Shown here one piece after another: positions 29,582 to 37,305 of a DNA stretch of 37,305 nucleotides. Under the pieces are notes generated by a model. That model did no database searches, was not told the origin of the DNA, and was given only the letters and a program-made list of their open reading frames with translations. The DNA lies in contig UEIJ01000015.1 in NCBI GenBank assembly GCA_900470195.1, positions 1 to 37,305 of the forward strand, in the 5' to 3' direction. Origin of the DNA: Hyphomicrobiales bacterium. GTDB taxonomy: Bacteria > Pseudomonadota > Alphaproteobacteria > Rhizobiales > Rhizobiaceae. The number at the start of each line of letters is the position of its first letter. The first letter of the stretch is position 1. The translations under genes and the position numbers were made by a program.

Positions 29582-31216
29582 ATGCGATTTCCACGCCCGA
29601 CCATAGCCAGCGGCACGCTCTGCGTCCTGACCGCAATCTATCTTCTGGCTTTCACCAACACCTCTTTCTGGCAGCGGCTGTTTGCATATTTTTCCGATCA
29701 TCCGCAAAAGCTCGTTGTCGCGGCTGCGGCCATCCTTCTCATCCATATCGCAGTACTGATGGCTTTCTCGGCCAAATACGTCATCAAGCCGGTTCTCATC
29801 TTTGCAGTGTGGGTCGCCGCCGGCGGGTCCTATTTTACGGATACTTTCGGCACGATCATCGACCGGAATGTGGTCGAGGCAACGTTGACGACGACAAGAG
29901 CCGAGTCAGGCCATCTGATAACGACGGGCTTTCTGCTGCATATGCTGCTTTATGCCGTCCTTCCCTCGCTTCTCATCATCTGGGTGCGCGTGAAACACCG
30001 CCCGTTGTTGCAGAAGCTCATGGTCAATACTGCTTCGATCATCGCCTGCCTTGTCGGCGCAATCGTGCTGATCGGTTCCGATTACGGCAGCTTCTCATCA
30101 ATGTATCGCGAACATCGTTCCGACATCATGGAACGCTTGATGCCTGGAACGCCGCTCAAGAGCACGGTGCAGTACATCGCGCATGACCTGAACGACAGGC
30201 AGATTGTGATGCAGCCCCTCGGCCTTGACGCCAGACAGGCGCTGCCGCCAGTTGCATCCGGCAAGAAGCTGTTGACGGTCATTGTGGTGGGCGAAACGGC
30301 CCGCGCCAAGAATTTCAGCCTTTACGGCTATCCGCATGAAACCAATCCCGAGCTCAAGCAGCAGGATATCATCACCTTCGCCAACACCACAAGCTGCGGC
30401 ACGGACACGTCCGTTTCCGTGCCGTGCATGTTCTCACCTTTTCCGCGCAAGGAATATTCAAGCTCTAAATTCCATAGCTCGGAAAATCTGATGGACCTCC
30501 TCAATCACGCCGGTGTGCAGGTTGCATGGTATGAAAACAACACCGGCAGCAAGGGCGTTTCAGACCGCATCCCGACGGTCGACCTGCAGAATTCGAACAA
30601 TGCGCAATATTGCGACGGCGGCGAATGTCTCGATCAGATTCTGGTCGACCAACTGCGCGATCATCTGAAGGACGTCAGCGGCAATGCCACGATTGTTCTC
30701 CATATGACCGGCAGTCACGGCCCATCCTATTATCGCCGCTATCCGCTGGAATTTGCCAGGTTCAAGCCGGAATGCCGCACGAGCGAATTTTCCGATTGTA
30801 CGACGGAGGAGATCGTCAACGCCTACGACAATTCGATCCTCTATACCGACCACATATTGTCGGAGATCATCAATGTCCTGAAAGGCAGCGACGACCGTTT
30901 TGCTCCAGCCATGATCTATATGTCCGATCACGGCGAATCGCTCGGCGAAAACGGTCTTTATCTGCACGCAGCGCCCTATTTCATCGCCCCCGACGTCCAG
31001 ACCCATATTCCCTTTATCGCTTGGTTCTCACCGGACTATGCGAACGCCACCAAGCTCGACACAGCTTGCGTCAGGCAAGATGCCACCGATGTTTCCTCGC
31101 ACGACAATCTGTTCCACACGGTCATCGGCATGATGGGCGTGAAAACATCGGCCTATGATCAGGCGCTCGACCGGTTCGCCAATTGCCGGAAAGCCAATGT
31201 CGCAGCGTCGAACTAG
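29582..31216 (+). CDS. eptA: Phosphoethanolamine transferase, EptA/LptA type
   Basis: A 544-residue inner-membrane enzyme. Five N-terminal membrane helices (to about residue 180) precede a periplasmic sulfatase-fold domain. It moves phosphoethanolamine from phosphatidylethanolamine to lipid A or the LPS core, lowering negative charge and raising resistance to cationic peptides. The Thr nucleophile is in VVGETARAKNFSLYGYPHET, and metal ligands are in HMTGSHGPSYYRRYP and MSDHGESLGENGLYLHAAPY. Periplasmic cysteines (TTSCGTDTSVSVPCMF, YCDGGECLD, PECRTSEFSDC) match the disulfides of the family. GGAGG lies eight bases before the ATG at 29582. It follows the GNAT gene after 172 bases on the same strand. 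The frame is fully intact. Confidence 0.94.
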   Translation: MRFPRPTIASGTLCVLTAIYLLAFTNTSFWQRLFAYFSDHPQKLVVAAAAILLIHIAVLMAFSAKYVIKPVLIFAVWVAAGGSYFTDTFGTIIDRNVVEATLTTTRAESGHLITTGFLLHMLLYAVLPSLLIIWVRVKHRPLLQKLMVNTASIIACLVGAIVLIGSDYGSFSSMYREHRSDIMERLMPGTPLKSTVQYIAHDLNDRQIVMQPLGLDARQALPPVASGKKLLTVIVVGETARAKNFSLYGYPHETNPELKQQDIITFANTTSCGTDTSVSVPCMFSPFPRKEYSSSKFHSSENLMDLLNHAGVQVAWYENNTGSKGVSDRIPTVDLQNSNNAQYCDGGECLDQILVDQLRDHLKDVSGNATIVLHMTGSHGPSYYRRYPLEFARFKPECRTSEFSDCTTEEIVNAYDNSILYTDHILSEIINVLKGSDDRFAPAMIYMSDHGESLGENGLYLHAAPYFIAPDVQTHIPFIAWFSPDYANATKLDTACVRQDATDVSSHDNLFHTVIGMMGVKTSAYDQALDRFANCRKANVAASN

Positions 31217-31445
31217 GATGCAAGATATCGCACGGGAACTGTCGATTCTGCCAGCCGAACCAATGATTTGAGCCCTACGCCAAAGCGTGATACACTTCGT
31301 CTTGGGAGAGCGCATGGACAGGCGGAAGAGGAGGTCCGCACCGGTGCTATCCGGCACTTTGAACGAGTGCCTGAAGCCCGGATAAAATTATAAGCTTCCG
31401 TCTGGCTCAAACGCTATCGCGCCCTCCCGGGGAAGGAGATGCGCC

Positions 31446-31547
31446 ATGGAATATTTTCACTATATAAGCACGCTGGATTATGTCCTGCTGGGCTTCATCG
31501 CCTTGCTGGTCTTCTGGAATCTGGTCGAGGCGAGCCTGCGGAGATAA
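31446..31547 (+). CDS. Small single-pass membrane protein, 33 residues
   Basis: A short gene with an excellent ribosome binding site (GGGGAAGGAG, seven bases before the ATG). The product, MEYFHYISTLDYVLLGFIAL followed by LVFWNLVEASLRR, is one hydrophobic helix (about residues 12-27) with a short polar N-terminus and a basic C-terminus, which predicts the C-terminus on the cytoplasmic side. It stands alone in a gene-poor stretch between eptA and tRNA-Leu. I know no family for it. Coding is inferred from the ribosome binding site and protein character. Confidence 0.6.
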   Translation: MEYFHYISTLDYVLLGFIALLVFWNLVEASLRR

Positions 31548-31732
31548 ATAGCCGCTGACTGTCTCAAACCAGCGCCGAACAGATAAAGCCTGCCGCGTCT
31601 GACGCTGCCCGGAACGAACTTGTCGAGCGGGTTCCCTGTCATGATTGGGCCGCTCGATGGGAGCGTGTGTCGTGATTTCTTTACCTTAGCGACCATCAGC
31701 CTGAAGAGCGTGCGAGCTGCGCTTTTGAGCAA

Positions 31733-31761
31733 TTGACCTCGTTTCGTTTAGCCGGTATATC
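31733..31761 (+). promoter_or_regulatory. sigma70-like promoter of tRNA-Leu
   Basis: TTGACC (31733-31738), exactly 17 bases, then TATATC (31756-31761), about 50 bases before the tRNA. The hexamers and spacing are near consensus, as expected for a stable RNA gene. Confidence 0.75.
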
Positions 31762-31810
31762 CCAACCCGCTGTCCCTTTGGACCATATCGAACTGCTTCG
31801 GCAGAAATGT

Positions 31811-31895
31811 GCGGGTGTGGTGGAACTGGTAGACGCGCCGGACTCAAAATCCGGTTCCGAAAGGAGTGTCGGTTCGATTCCGACCACCCGCACCA
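31811..31895 (+). tRNA. tRNA-Leu (anticodon CAA)
   Basis: 85 bases including the encoded CCA end. Acceptor arms GCGGGTG and CACCCGC pair perfectly. The anticodon arm is CCGGA-CTCAAAA-TCCGG with anticodon CAA at 31845-31847 (reads UUG). The long variable arm (TTCCGAAAGGAGT) marks a class II tRNA, and the T arm contains GGTTCGATTCC. A short T run follows the CCA. A TTGACC–17–TATATC promoter precedes it. Confidence 0.97.
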
Positions 31896-31982
31896 TTTTT
31901 CCATATAGCTTTCAAGACGACAAAGACATTGAGCATGTGACGAAGGTTCTTTTGATCGAACCCTCGCACGAAAAGGAGAATG

Positions 31983-32351
31983 CTATTTCGTCAAAAATCG
32001 CTTAATAACGGAGCCGTTTGTTCCATATTTGCTTTCCGCAATTGAACAAACCTTATTATCCGCAACATACTGGTACTGAACTTTCGCCTGCATGAATCCA
32101 TCAAACGATCCCTCGACAAAGCTTCTTGCGGTCTTCTGAGGATTACAACCGTTATTATAGAATTTGTTTGCCAAGCAATACGTAATAAATGCTCGTTCTA
32201 TGTCGATCTTTTTATATTGTGGGCAGCGTGATTGGAAATAGTTCGCTTCCCCTATATGAAGATCGGTTCTCAATTCTTCAGGGATGCGATTGGTCGTACA
32301 AGCCGTAAGTACTATTAATATTCCCGCGCCAATTAAAAACTTGCTTATCAT
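31983..32351 (-). CDS. Small lipoprotein of unknown function, AT-rich
   Basis: A 122-residue predicted lipoprotein: a short signal peptide ends in the lipobox LTAC, with Cys18 as the lipid-bearing residue. The mature part has four cysteines (in SRCPQYKK, TYCLANKF, NGCNPQKT and NKVCSIAE), which could form two disulfides, and no family I recognise. GGAGG lies 4 bases before the ATG at 32351. Codon use is clearly AT-rich (AAA, AAT, TAT, ATA) compared with the GC-rich genes on both sides, and it sits 87 bases from the 3' end of tRNA-Leu, so horizontal acquisition is likely. No integrase or repeated tRNA end is seen. Confidence 0.75.
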   Translation of the reverse strand: MISKFLIGAGILIVLTACTTNRIPEELRTDLHIGEANYFQSRCPQYKKIDIERAFITYCLANKFYNNGCNPQKTARSFVEGSFDGFMQAKVQYQYVADNKVCSIAESKYGTNGSVIKRFLTK

Positions 32352-32453
32352 TATACCTCCAATATGCCTTGAAATGGCGTACTGGATTTAGCATCGGGAT
32401 ATTGCCGGGGAAAGCAGCAACAAACCGGTCGCTGCCTTCCGTCGCATCATGAA

Positions 32454-33821
<1,368 letters not shown>

Positions 33822-33882
33822 TCAGGCTTCTGTGAAATCGCTGCAATGCTGGCAGATGCCTGTCAGGCAGAAATGCCTTCGA

Positions 33883-34332
33883 TTACTTGATGACCAATAC
33901 CGGCACGGTGCTGAGTGACAGAACTTCAGCTGCCTGGCTTCCCAGCAGCAATTTGTTCACGCCGCGACGGCCATGCGATGCAATGACGATCAGATCGGCA
34001 TCCCTGGCTTTCGCAGCCTCGACAATGCCCTGCGCCGGTGATTGATTCTCGACGTGGACAGCCTCGGCGCTGACACCGAGTTCCGTTGCCTTGGCCTTGG
34101 CCTTCGACAGAATTTCCGTCGCCGCTTTGGTGATGGCCTCGCGATATTCCTGAAACGCCGCCGGGCTCGACGCCCATTCCGCCGCGACCACAATGCCATA
34201 GGATGGCAGCAACTCGGTCACGGAAACGAAGGTTACCTTCGCACCTGTTTCCCTCGCGAGCGCCACGCCCTGGTCAACGCCTTTTTCGGCAAGCTCCGAT
34301 CCATCAGTTGCGATCAATATGTTCCTGTACAT
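33883..34332 (-). CDS. Universal stress protein, UspA family
   Basis: A 149-residue single-domain Usp protein of the cytoplasm; the family aids survival under starvation and stress. It starts MYRNILIATDGSELAEKGVD, typical of the fold, and ends with the nucleotide-binding loop IASHGRRGVNKLLLGSQAAE plus VLSLSTVPVLVIK, which resembles the ATP-binding subgroup. The ATG at 34332 has AGGAGAG seven bases upstream; the longer open frame adds 19 residues without family support. It is divergent from cysK. Confidence 0.94.
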   Translation of the reverse strand: MYRNILIATDGSELAEKGVDQGVALARETGAKVTFVSVTELLPSYGIVVAAEWASSPAAFQEYREAITKAATEILSKAKAKATELGVSAEAVHVENQSPAQGIVEAAKARDADLIVIASHGRRGVNKLLLGSQAAEVLSLSTVPVLVIK

Positions 34333-34575
34333 TCGTGCTCTCCTGGCTGCCTGATGCCCGATGATGTGCGCGTCCCCGTCGGAGCGCATTGATGCGGATC
34401 AATCGAGCTTTAATCAGGGCTAATACGCGCCCTCCCAATTTTGATGGAATTTACTCCTAATTTCCGGACCTATACAGAATAAACTTCCAAACTTGTCCTG
34501 TGAAGCGCACGCGATCAACTATGCTTTTGCGCCGTTTCCTCTTAAACTTTGCGTGACAAAAAGGGAGATCACGCC

Positions 34576-35562
34576 ATGAACAAGCCCCTGAACGAACCGC
34601 AAGTTGCTAAAACCGCAGGCCGTGGCCGCATTTACGATTCCATTCTCGACACGATCGGCAACACGCCGCTGGTGCGCATCGACAAGTTTGCCAGGGAAAA
34701 GGGCGTGGAAGCCAACCTCCTGGCGAAGCTGGAGTTTTTCAACCCTCTGGCGAGCGTGAAGGACCGTATTGGCCTAGCCCTTATCGAAGCGCTCGAACGC
34801 GACGGTCGTGCCGTACCGGGCAAGACGGTTTTCGTTGAGCCGACCTCCGGCAATACCGGCATTGCGCTTGCCTTTGCGGCAGCAGCCAAGGGCTATCGCC
34901 TCGTTCTCACCATGCCGGAAACCATGTCGGTAGAGCGCCGAAAGCTTCTTAAGCTTCTTGGTGCCGAACTGGTTCTGACCGAAGGCGCAAAAGGCATGAA
35001 GGGCGCCATTGCGGAAGCGGAAGCCATTGCAGAAGGCAATCCGAACGCGATCATCCCGCAGCAGTTCGAAAATCCCGCAAATCCCGAAATCCATCGCCTT
35101 ACCACGGCGGAAGAAATCTGGAACGACACCAATGGTGAAGCGGATATCCTGATTTCGGGCATAGGAACCGGCGGCACGATTACCGGCGTCGGTCAGGTCA
35201 TCAAGAAGCGCAAGCCGTCTTTCAAGGTGATCGCAGTCGAGCCGAAGGATTCGCCCGTGCTTTCCGGAGGCACACCCGGCCCACATAAGATTCAGGGCAT
35301 AGGCGCAGGCTTCGCACCGAAGACGCTCGATACCAGCATCTATGATGAGGTCGTTCAGGTTTCCAACGAAGACGCTTTCGCCAATGCTCGCCTGCTGGCC
35401 CGTCTCGAAGGCATTCCTGTGGGCATTTCTTCCGGCGCCGCGCTGACGGCCGCTGTCGAGATCGGCAGACGTCCTGAAAACGCCGGCAAGAACATCGTCA
35501 TCATCATCCCGTCCTTTGCAGAGCGCTATCTTTCAACGGCATTGTTTGAAGGTTTGGAATAA
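34576..35562 (+). CDS. cysK: Cysteine synthase A (O-acetylserine sulfhydrylase)
   Basis: A 328-residue PLP enzyme that makes cysteine from O-acetylserine and sulfide. The cofactor lysine is in [11 protein letters not shown], the asparagine loop is [11 protein letters not shown], and the phosphate-binding glycine loop is [15 protein letters not shown]. An N-terminal tail of about 20 residues precedes the usual [23 protein letters not shown] stands before the ATG at 34576. It has its own terminator. The upstream 243 bases shared with the stress protein gene must hold its promoter, which I cannot place. Confidence 0.97.
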   Translation: MNKPLNEPQVAKTAGRGRIYDSILDTIGNTPLVRIDKFAREKGVEANLLAKLEFFNPLASVKDRIGLALIEALERDGRAVPGKTVFVEPTSGNTGIALAFAAAAKGYRLVLTMPETMSVERRKLLKLLGAELVLTEGAKGMKGAIAEAEAIAEGNPNAIIPQQFENPANPEIHRLTTAEEIWNDTNGEADILISGIGTGGTITGVGQVIKKRKPSFKVIAVEPKDSPVLSGGTPGPHKIQGIGAGFAPKTLDTSIYDEVVQVSNEDAFANARLLARLEGIPVGISSGAALTAAVEIGRRPENAGKNIVIIIPSFAERYLSTALFEGLE

Positions 35563-35592
35563 TCCGCACTCATACGCGGAGGCCAAAAACAA

Positions 35593-35620
35593 AAGCCAGA
35601 GCGGGTAACCGTTCTGGCTT
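35593..35620 (+). terminator. Rho-independent terminator of cysK
   Basis: Stem AAGCCAGA / TCTGGCTT continued by GG / CC across a small internal mismatch, with loop GTAA, then ATTTTTTT. It lies 30 bases after the cysK stop codon. Confidence 0.92.
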
Positions 35621-35678
35621 ATTTTTTTAAAACGTCGGTCCGCTCGCCGTTCAGAAAACGGATTCTCGGTCGCTCATA

Positions 35679-35807
35679 TCAATGGTGCGTACGCGCGGCG
35701 CAAGCCGGGCCTGGCCCGCGCATATAATGGCGCTCGGGCCTGTAGCTCGGTGCGACGAACTCACGGATGACATTAACACTGTCACGCAGCTGAACAAGGA
35801 TGCTCAT
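35679..35807 (-). CDS. Possible small protein, 42 residues
   Basis: A short frame, MSILVQLRDSVNVIREFVAP continuing with SYRPERHYMRG and ending in ARTHH. GAAGG lies nine bases before the ATG. The first 18 residues could form an amphipathic helix, and the rest is basic. I know no family. It lies in a 500-base region without other genes. The ribosome binding site is its main support; it may be noise. Confidence 0.35.
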   Translation of the reverse strand: MSILVQLRDSVNVIREFVAPSYRPERHYMRGPGPACAARTHH

Positions 35808-36017
35808 CGTCTTAACCTTCGTCGAAAATACTATTCGGAATGGATGCCCGTCCTGCCCCGGATCGACCGGGCTGTGAAACGTTGTTCATTTCCGAACATC
35901 TTAATGAAAACTTTAACAATCAAAGATGAATAAGCCCTGAACTCATATGGTTAAGGGTAAGTTAATAGTAAGGATGTTCAAGCTTTTCCACAGCCCGCGA
36001 ATTGCCGCCACAATTGA

Positions 36018-36043
36018 AAAAGGCCGGTTCGAACCGGCCTTTT
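36018..36043 (-). terminator. Terminator hairpin of the 3-hydroxybutyryl-CoA dehydrogenase gene
   Basis: A perfect 26-base palindrome AAAAGGCCGGTTC / GAACCGGCCTTTT, 22 bases after the stop codon; the stem ends in four T on either strand, so it could work in both directions. Confidence 0.75.
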
Positions 36044-36064
36044 GCATGCAAACCATTGTCTGCC

Positions 36065-36940
36065 TCAGCGCGTCGGAACCGGATGCTCGCCACGATAATC
36101 GTAGAAGCCACGGCCTGCCTTGCGTCCGAGCCAGCCTGCTTCGACATATTTGACCAGAAGCGGGCATGGGCGATATTTGGAATCCGCCAACCCATCATGC
36201 AGGACCTGCATGATGGAAAGACACGTATCGAGGCCGATAAAGTCGGCAAGCTGCAACGGCCCCATCGGGTGATTGGCACCAAGCTTCATTGCCGTATCGA
36301 TGGCTTCGACGCTGCCGACGCCTTCATAAAGCGTGTAGATAGCCTCGTTGATCATTGGCAGCAGGATACGGTTCACGATGAAGGCCGGAAAATCCTCGGC
36401 AACGGTTATCGTCTTGCCAAGGGCGGTCACGAAATCGTTGGACTTGCGGAACGTTTCCTCATCAGTTGCAATACCGCGCACCAGCTCGACAAGCTTCATC
36501 ACCGGCACGGGATTCATGAAATGAATGCCGATAAAGCGCTCCGGACGATCAGTCGTGGATGCGAGACGGGTAATCGAGATTGATGACGTGTTGGTGGCGA
36601 GAATCGCCTCCGGGTTCAGAACCGAGCAAAGCTGGGCAAAAATCTTGCGCTTGATGGTTTCGTCTTCCGTTGCCGCTTCGATCGCCAGATCGACACCCGC
36701 CAGATCCTCCATGGAATTTGCCGGACGGATGAGCTTCATCGCGGCTGCGCGCTGATCTTCCAGCAATTTCCCAGATGCAACCTGGCGCGCCATATTGCCG
36801 TTGATGGTGGCGATGCCCTTTTCCAGCCGGTCCGCTGCCGCATCGTGAAGAAGCACATCGAACCCGGCCAGCGCGCATACATGAGCAATACCGCTGCCCA
36901 TCTGTCCTGCGCCGACCACCCCTACCGTCTTGATTGCCAC
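36065..36940 (-). CDS. 3-hydroxybutyryl-CoA dehydrogenase
   Basis: A 291-residue NAD(P)-dependent 3-hydroxyacyl-CoA dehydrogenase that interconverts 3-hydroxybutyryl-CoA and acetoacetyl-CoA (hbd/paaH type). The Rossmann motif VGVVGAGQMGSGIAHV is at the N-terminus, the catalytic His is in RFIGIHFMNPVPVMKLVE, and the C-terminal domain has GANHPMGPLQLADFIGLD. The start is a GTG at 36940 with GGAG nine bases upstream. It follows etfA on the same strand after a terminator; etfB–etfA–hbd is a common order in this class, pairing acyl-CoA oxidation with electron transfer. Confidence 0.95.
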   Translation of the reverse strand: MAIKTVGVVGAGQMGSGIAHVCALAGFDVLLHDAAADRLEKGIATINGNMARQVASGKLLEDQRAAAMKLIRPANSMEDLAGVDLAIEAATEDETIKRKIFAQLCSVLNPEAILATNTSSISITRLASTTDRPERFIGIHFMNPVPVMKLVELVRGIATDEETFRKSNDFVTALGKTITVAEDFPAFIVNRILLPMINEAIYTLYEGVGSVEAIDTAMKLGANHPMGPLQLADFIGLDTCLSIMQVLHDGLADSKYRPCPLLVKYVEAGWLGRKAGRGFYDYRGEHPVPTR

Positions 36941-37075
36941 AGTTATAACTCCTTCATTCAGCCGCCCTCTTGCGGAGCAGACCGACTATATCAATTCTGT
37001 CCAAGACAGATACAGTTCTCATTTAGAGAAATGTGAAAATACCGCTCACGCGAACAAACGTTGTCCCAAAATGAA

Positions 37076-37102
37076 AAAGCGGCGGGGCCTGCCCGCCGCT
37101 TT
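37076..37102 (-). terminator. Rho-independent terminator of etfA
   Basis: Perfect 11-bp stem AAAGCGGCGGG / CCCGCCGCTTT with a 5-base loop and five T on the minus strand, eight bases after the etfA stop codon. It separates etfA from the dehydrogenase gene. Confidence 0.9.
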
Positions 37103-37110
37103 CCAATCAA

Positions 37111-37305
37111 TCAGAGCGCTTTTTGCAGTTCTGGCAGCACGGTAAAGAGATCGCCGACGAGGCCGTAATCGGCGACCTGGAAGATCGGCGCTTCCTCATC
37201 CTTGTTGATGGCGACGATGACGCGTGAGTCCTTCATGCCGGCCAGATGCTGGATCGCGCCCGAGATGCCGACAGCGATGTAAAGCTCCGGCGCAACCACC
37301 TTGCC
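37111..37305 (-). CDS. etfA: Electron transfer flavoprotein alpha subunit, C-terminal part
   Basis: The last 64 residues of EtfA; the start lies beyond the right edge. It shows the FAD-binding signature region of the alpha subunit: [20 protein letters not shown], then [20 protein letters not shown] and [12 protein letters not shown]. EtfAB carries electrons from acyl-CoA dehydrogenases to ETF-ubiquinone oxidoreductase. The stop codon is followed by a strong terminator. Confidence 0.95.
   Translation of the reverse strand, partial: GKVVAPELYIAVGISGAIQHLAGMKDSRVIVAINKDEEAPIFQVADYGLVGDLFTVLPELQKAL

Larger units (their letters stand above)
35563..36064. other. Region between cysK and the 3-hydroxybutyryl-CoA dehydrogenase gene
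   Basis: About 500 bases that hold the cysK terminator (35593-35620), a possible 42-codon gene on the minus strand (35679-35807), an AT-rich stretch at 35880-35995, and the terminator hairpin of the dehydrogenase gene (36018-36043). An 83-codon plus-strand frame at 35682-35933 has no ribosome binding site or family resemblance. Confidence 0.5.

Noticed and set aside
31478..31732. 84-codon minus-strand frame upstream of tRNA-Leu
   Set aside because: It runs antisense into the 33-residue gene and lacks a ribosome binding site; it looks like chance.
31896..32453. Search for a repeated tRNA-Leu 3' end (att site) and an integrase
   Set aside because: No second copy of the tRNA end and no integrase frame are visible, so an intact island is not supported.
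35682..35933. 83-codon plus-strand frame after cysK
   Set aside because: No ribosome binding site, follows the cysK terminator, and shows no protein-like pattern.

Overview
The window looks like a chromosomal segment of a Brucellaceae alphaproteobacterium (Brucella, including former Ochrobactrum). This is judged from protein similarity by eye, a GC-rich coding bias, and gene neighbourhoods typical of Rhizobiales: lysC–ptsP–prfA–prmC–DUF4167–clpB; comF–grxC–nitrilase–DUF1178 next to ubiG; and parvulin–argJ–GNAT–mutT divergent from secA. No database search was possible, so the genus is an inference. Most of the window is ordinary core genome. I found no CRISPR array, insertion sequence, intact prophage or recognisable defence or secondary-metabolite system.

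Left part (1-10.1 kb): a leftward sigma70-like promoter at the edge; an M23 endopeptidase (+) and an L,D-transpeptidase (-) that converge on a shared terminator; the disaggregase ClpB (-) with a good RpoH-type promoter; a DUF4167 low-complexity protein; a 389-base gap; and the prfA-prmC pair (release factor 1 and its methyltransferase).

Centre (10.1-23.3 kb): ptsP (nitrogen PTS enzyme I) and lysC on the minus strand; ubiG on plus; a minus-strand run comF, grxC, nitrilase, DUF1178 and a DMT transporter broken by a one-base frameshift; a methyltransferase resembling NDUFAF5/BioC; a small membrane protein; and the parvulin–argJ–GNAT–mutT run, in which GNAT and mutT overlap by ATGA.

Right part (23.3-37.3 kb): secA with a clear promoter and terminator; a three-gene envelope cluster (Wzx-like flippase, CelD-type GNAT, EptA-type phosphoethanolamine transferase); a 33-residue membrane mini-protein; tRNA-Leu(CAA) with its own promoter; an AT-rich orphan lipoprotein beside the tRNA; a cystathionine gamma-synthase family enzyme whose leader carries a terminator hairpin right before its ribosome binding site; a universal stress protein; cysK; and 3-hydroxybutyryl-CoA dehydrogenase downstream of etfA, which runs off the window.

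The most useful points for a second look are the frameshifted transporter, the 33-residue membrane protein, the AT-rich lipoprotein at the tRNA, the hairpin that could act as a switch before the cystathionine gamma-synthase family gene, and the flippase–GNAT–EptA group. None amounts to a demonstrated new system.
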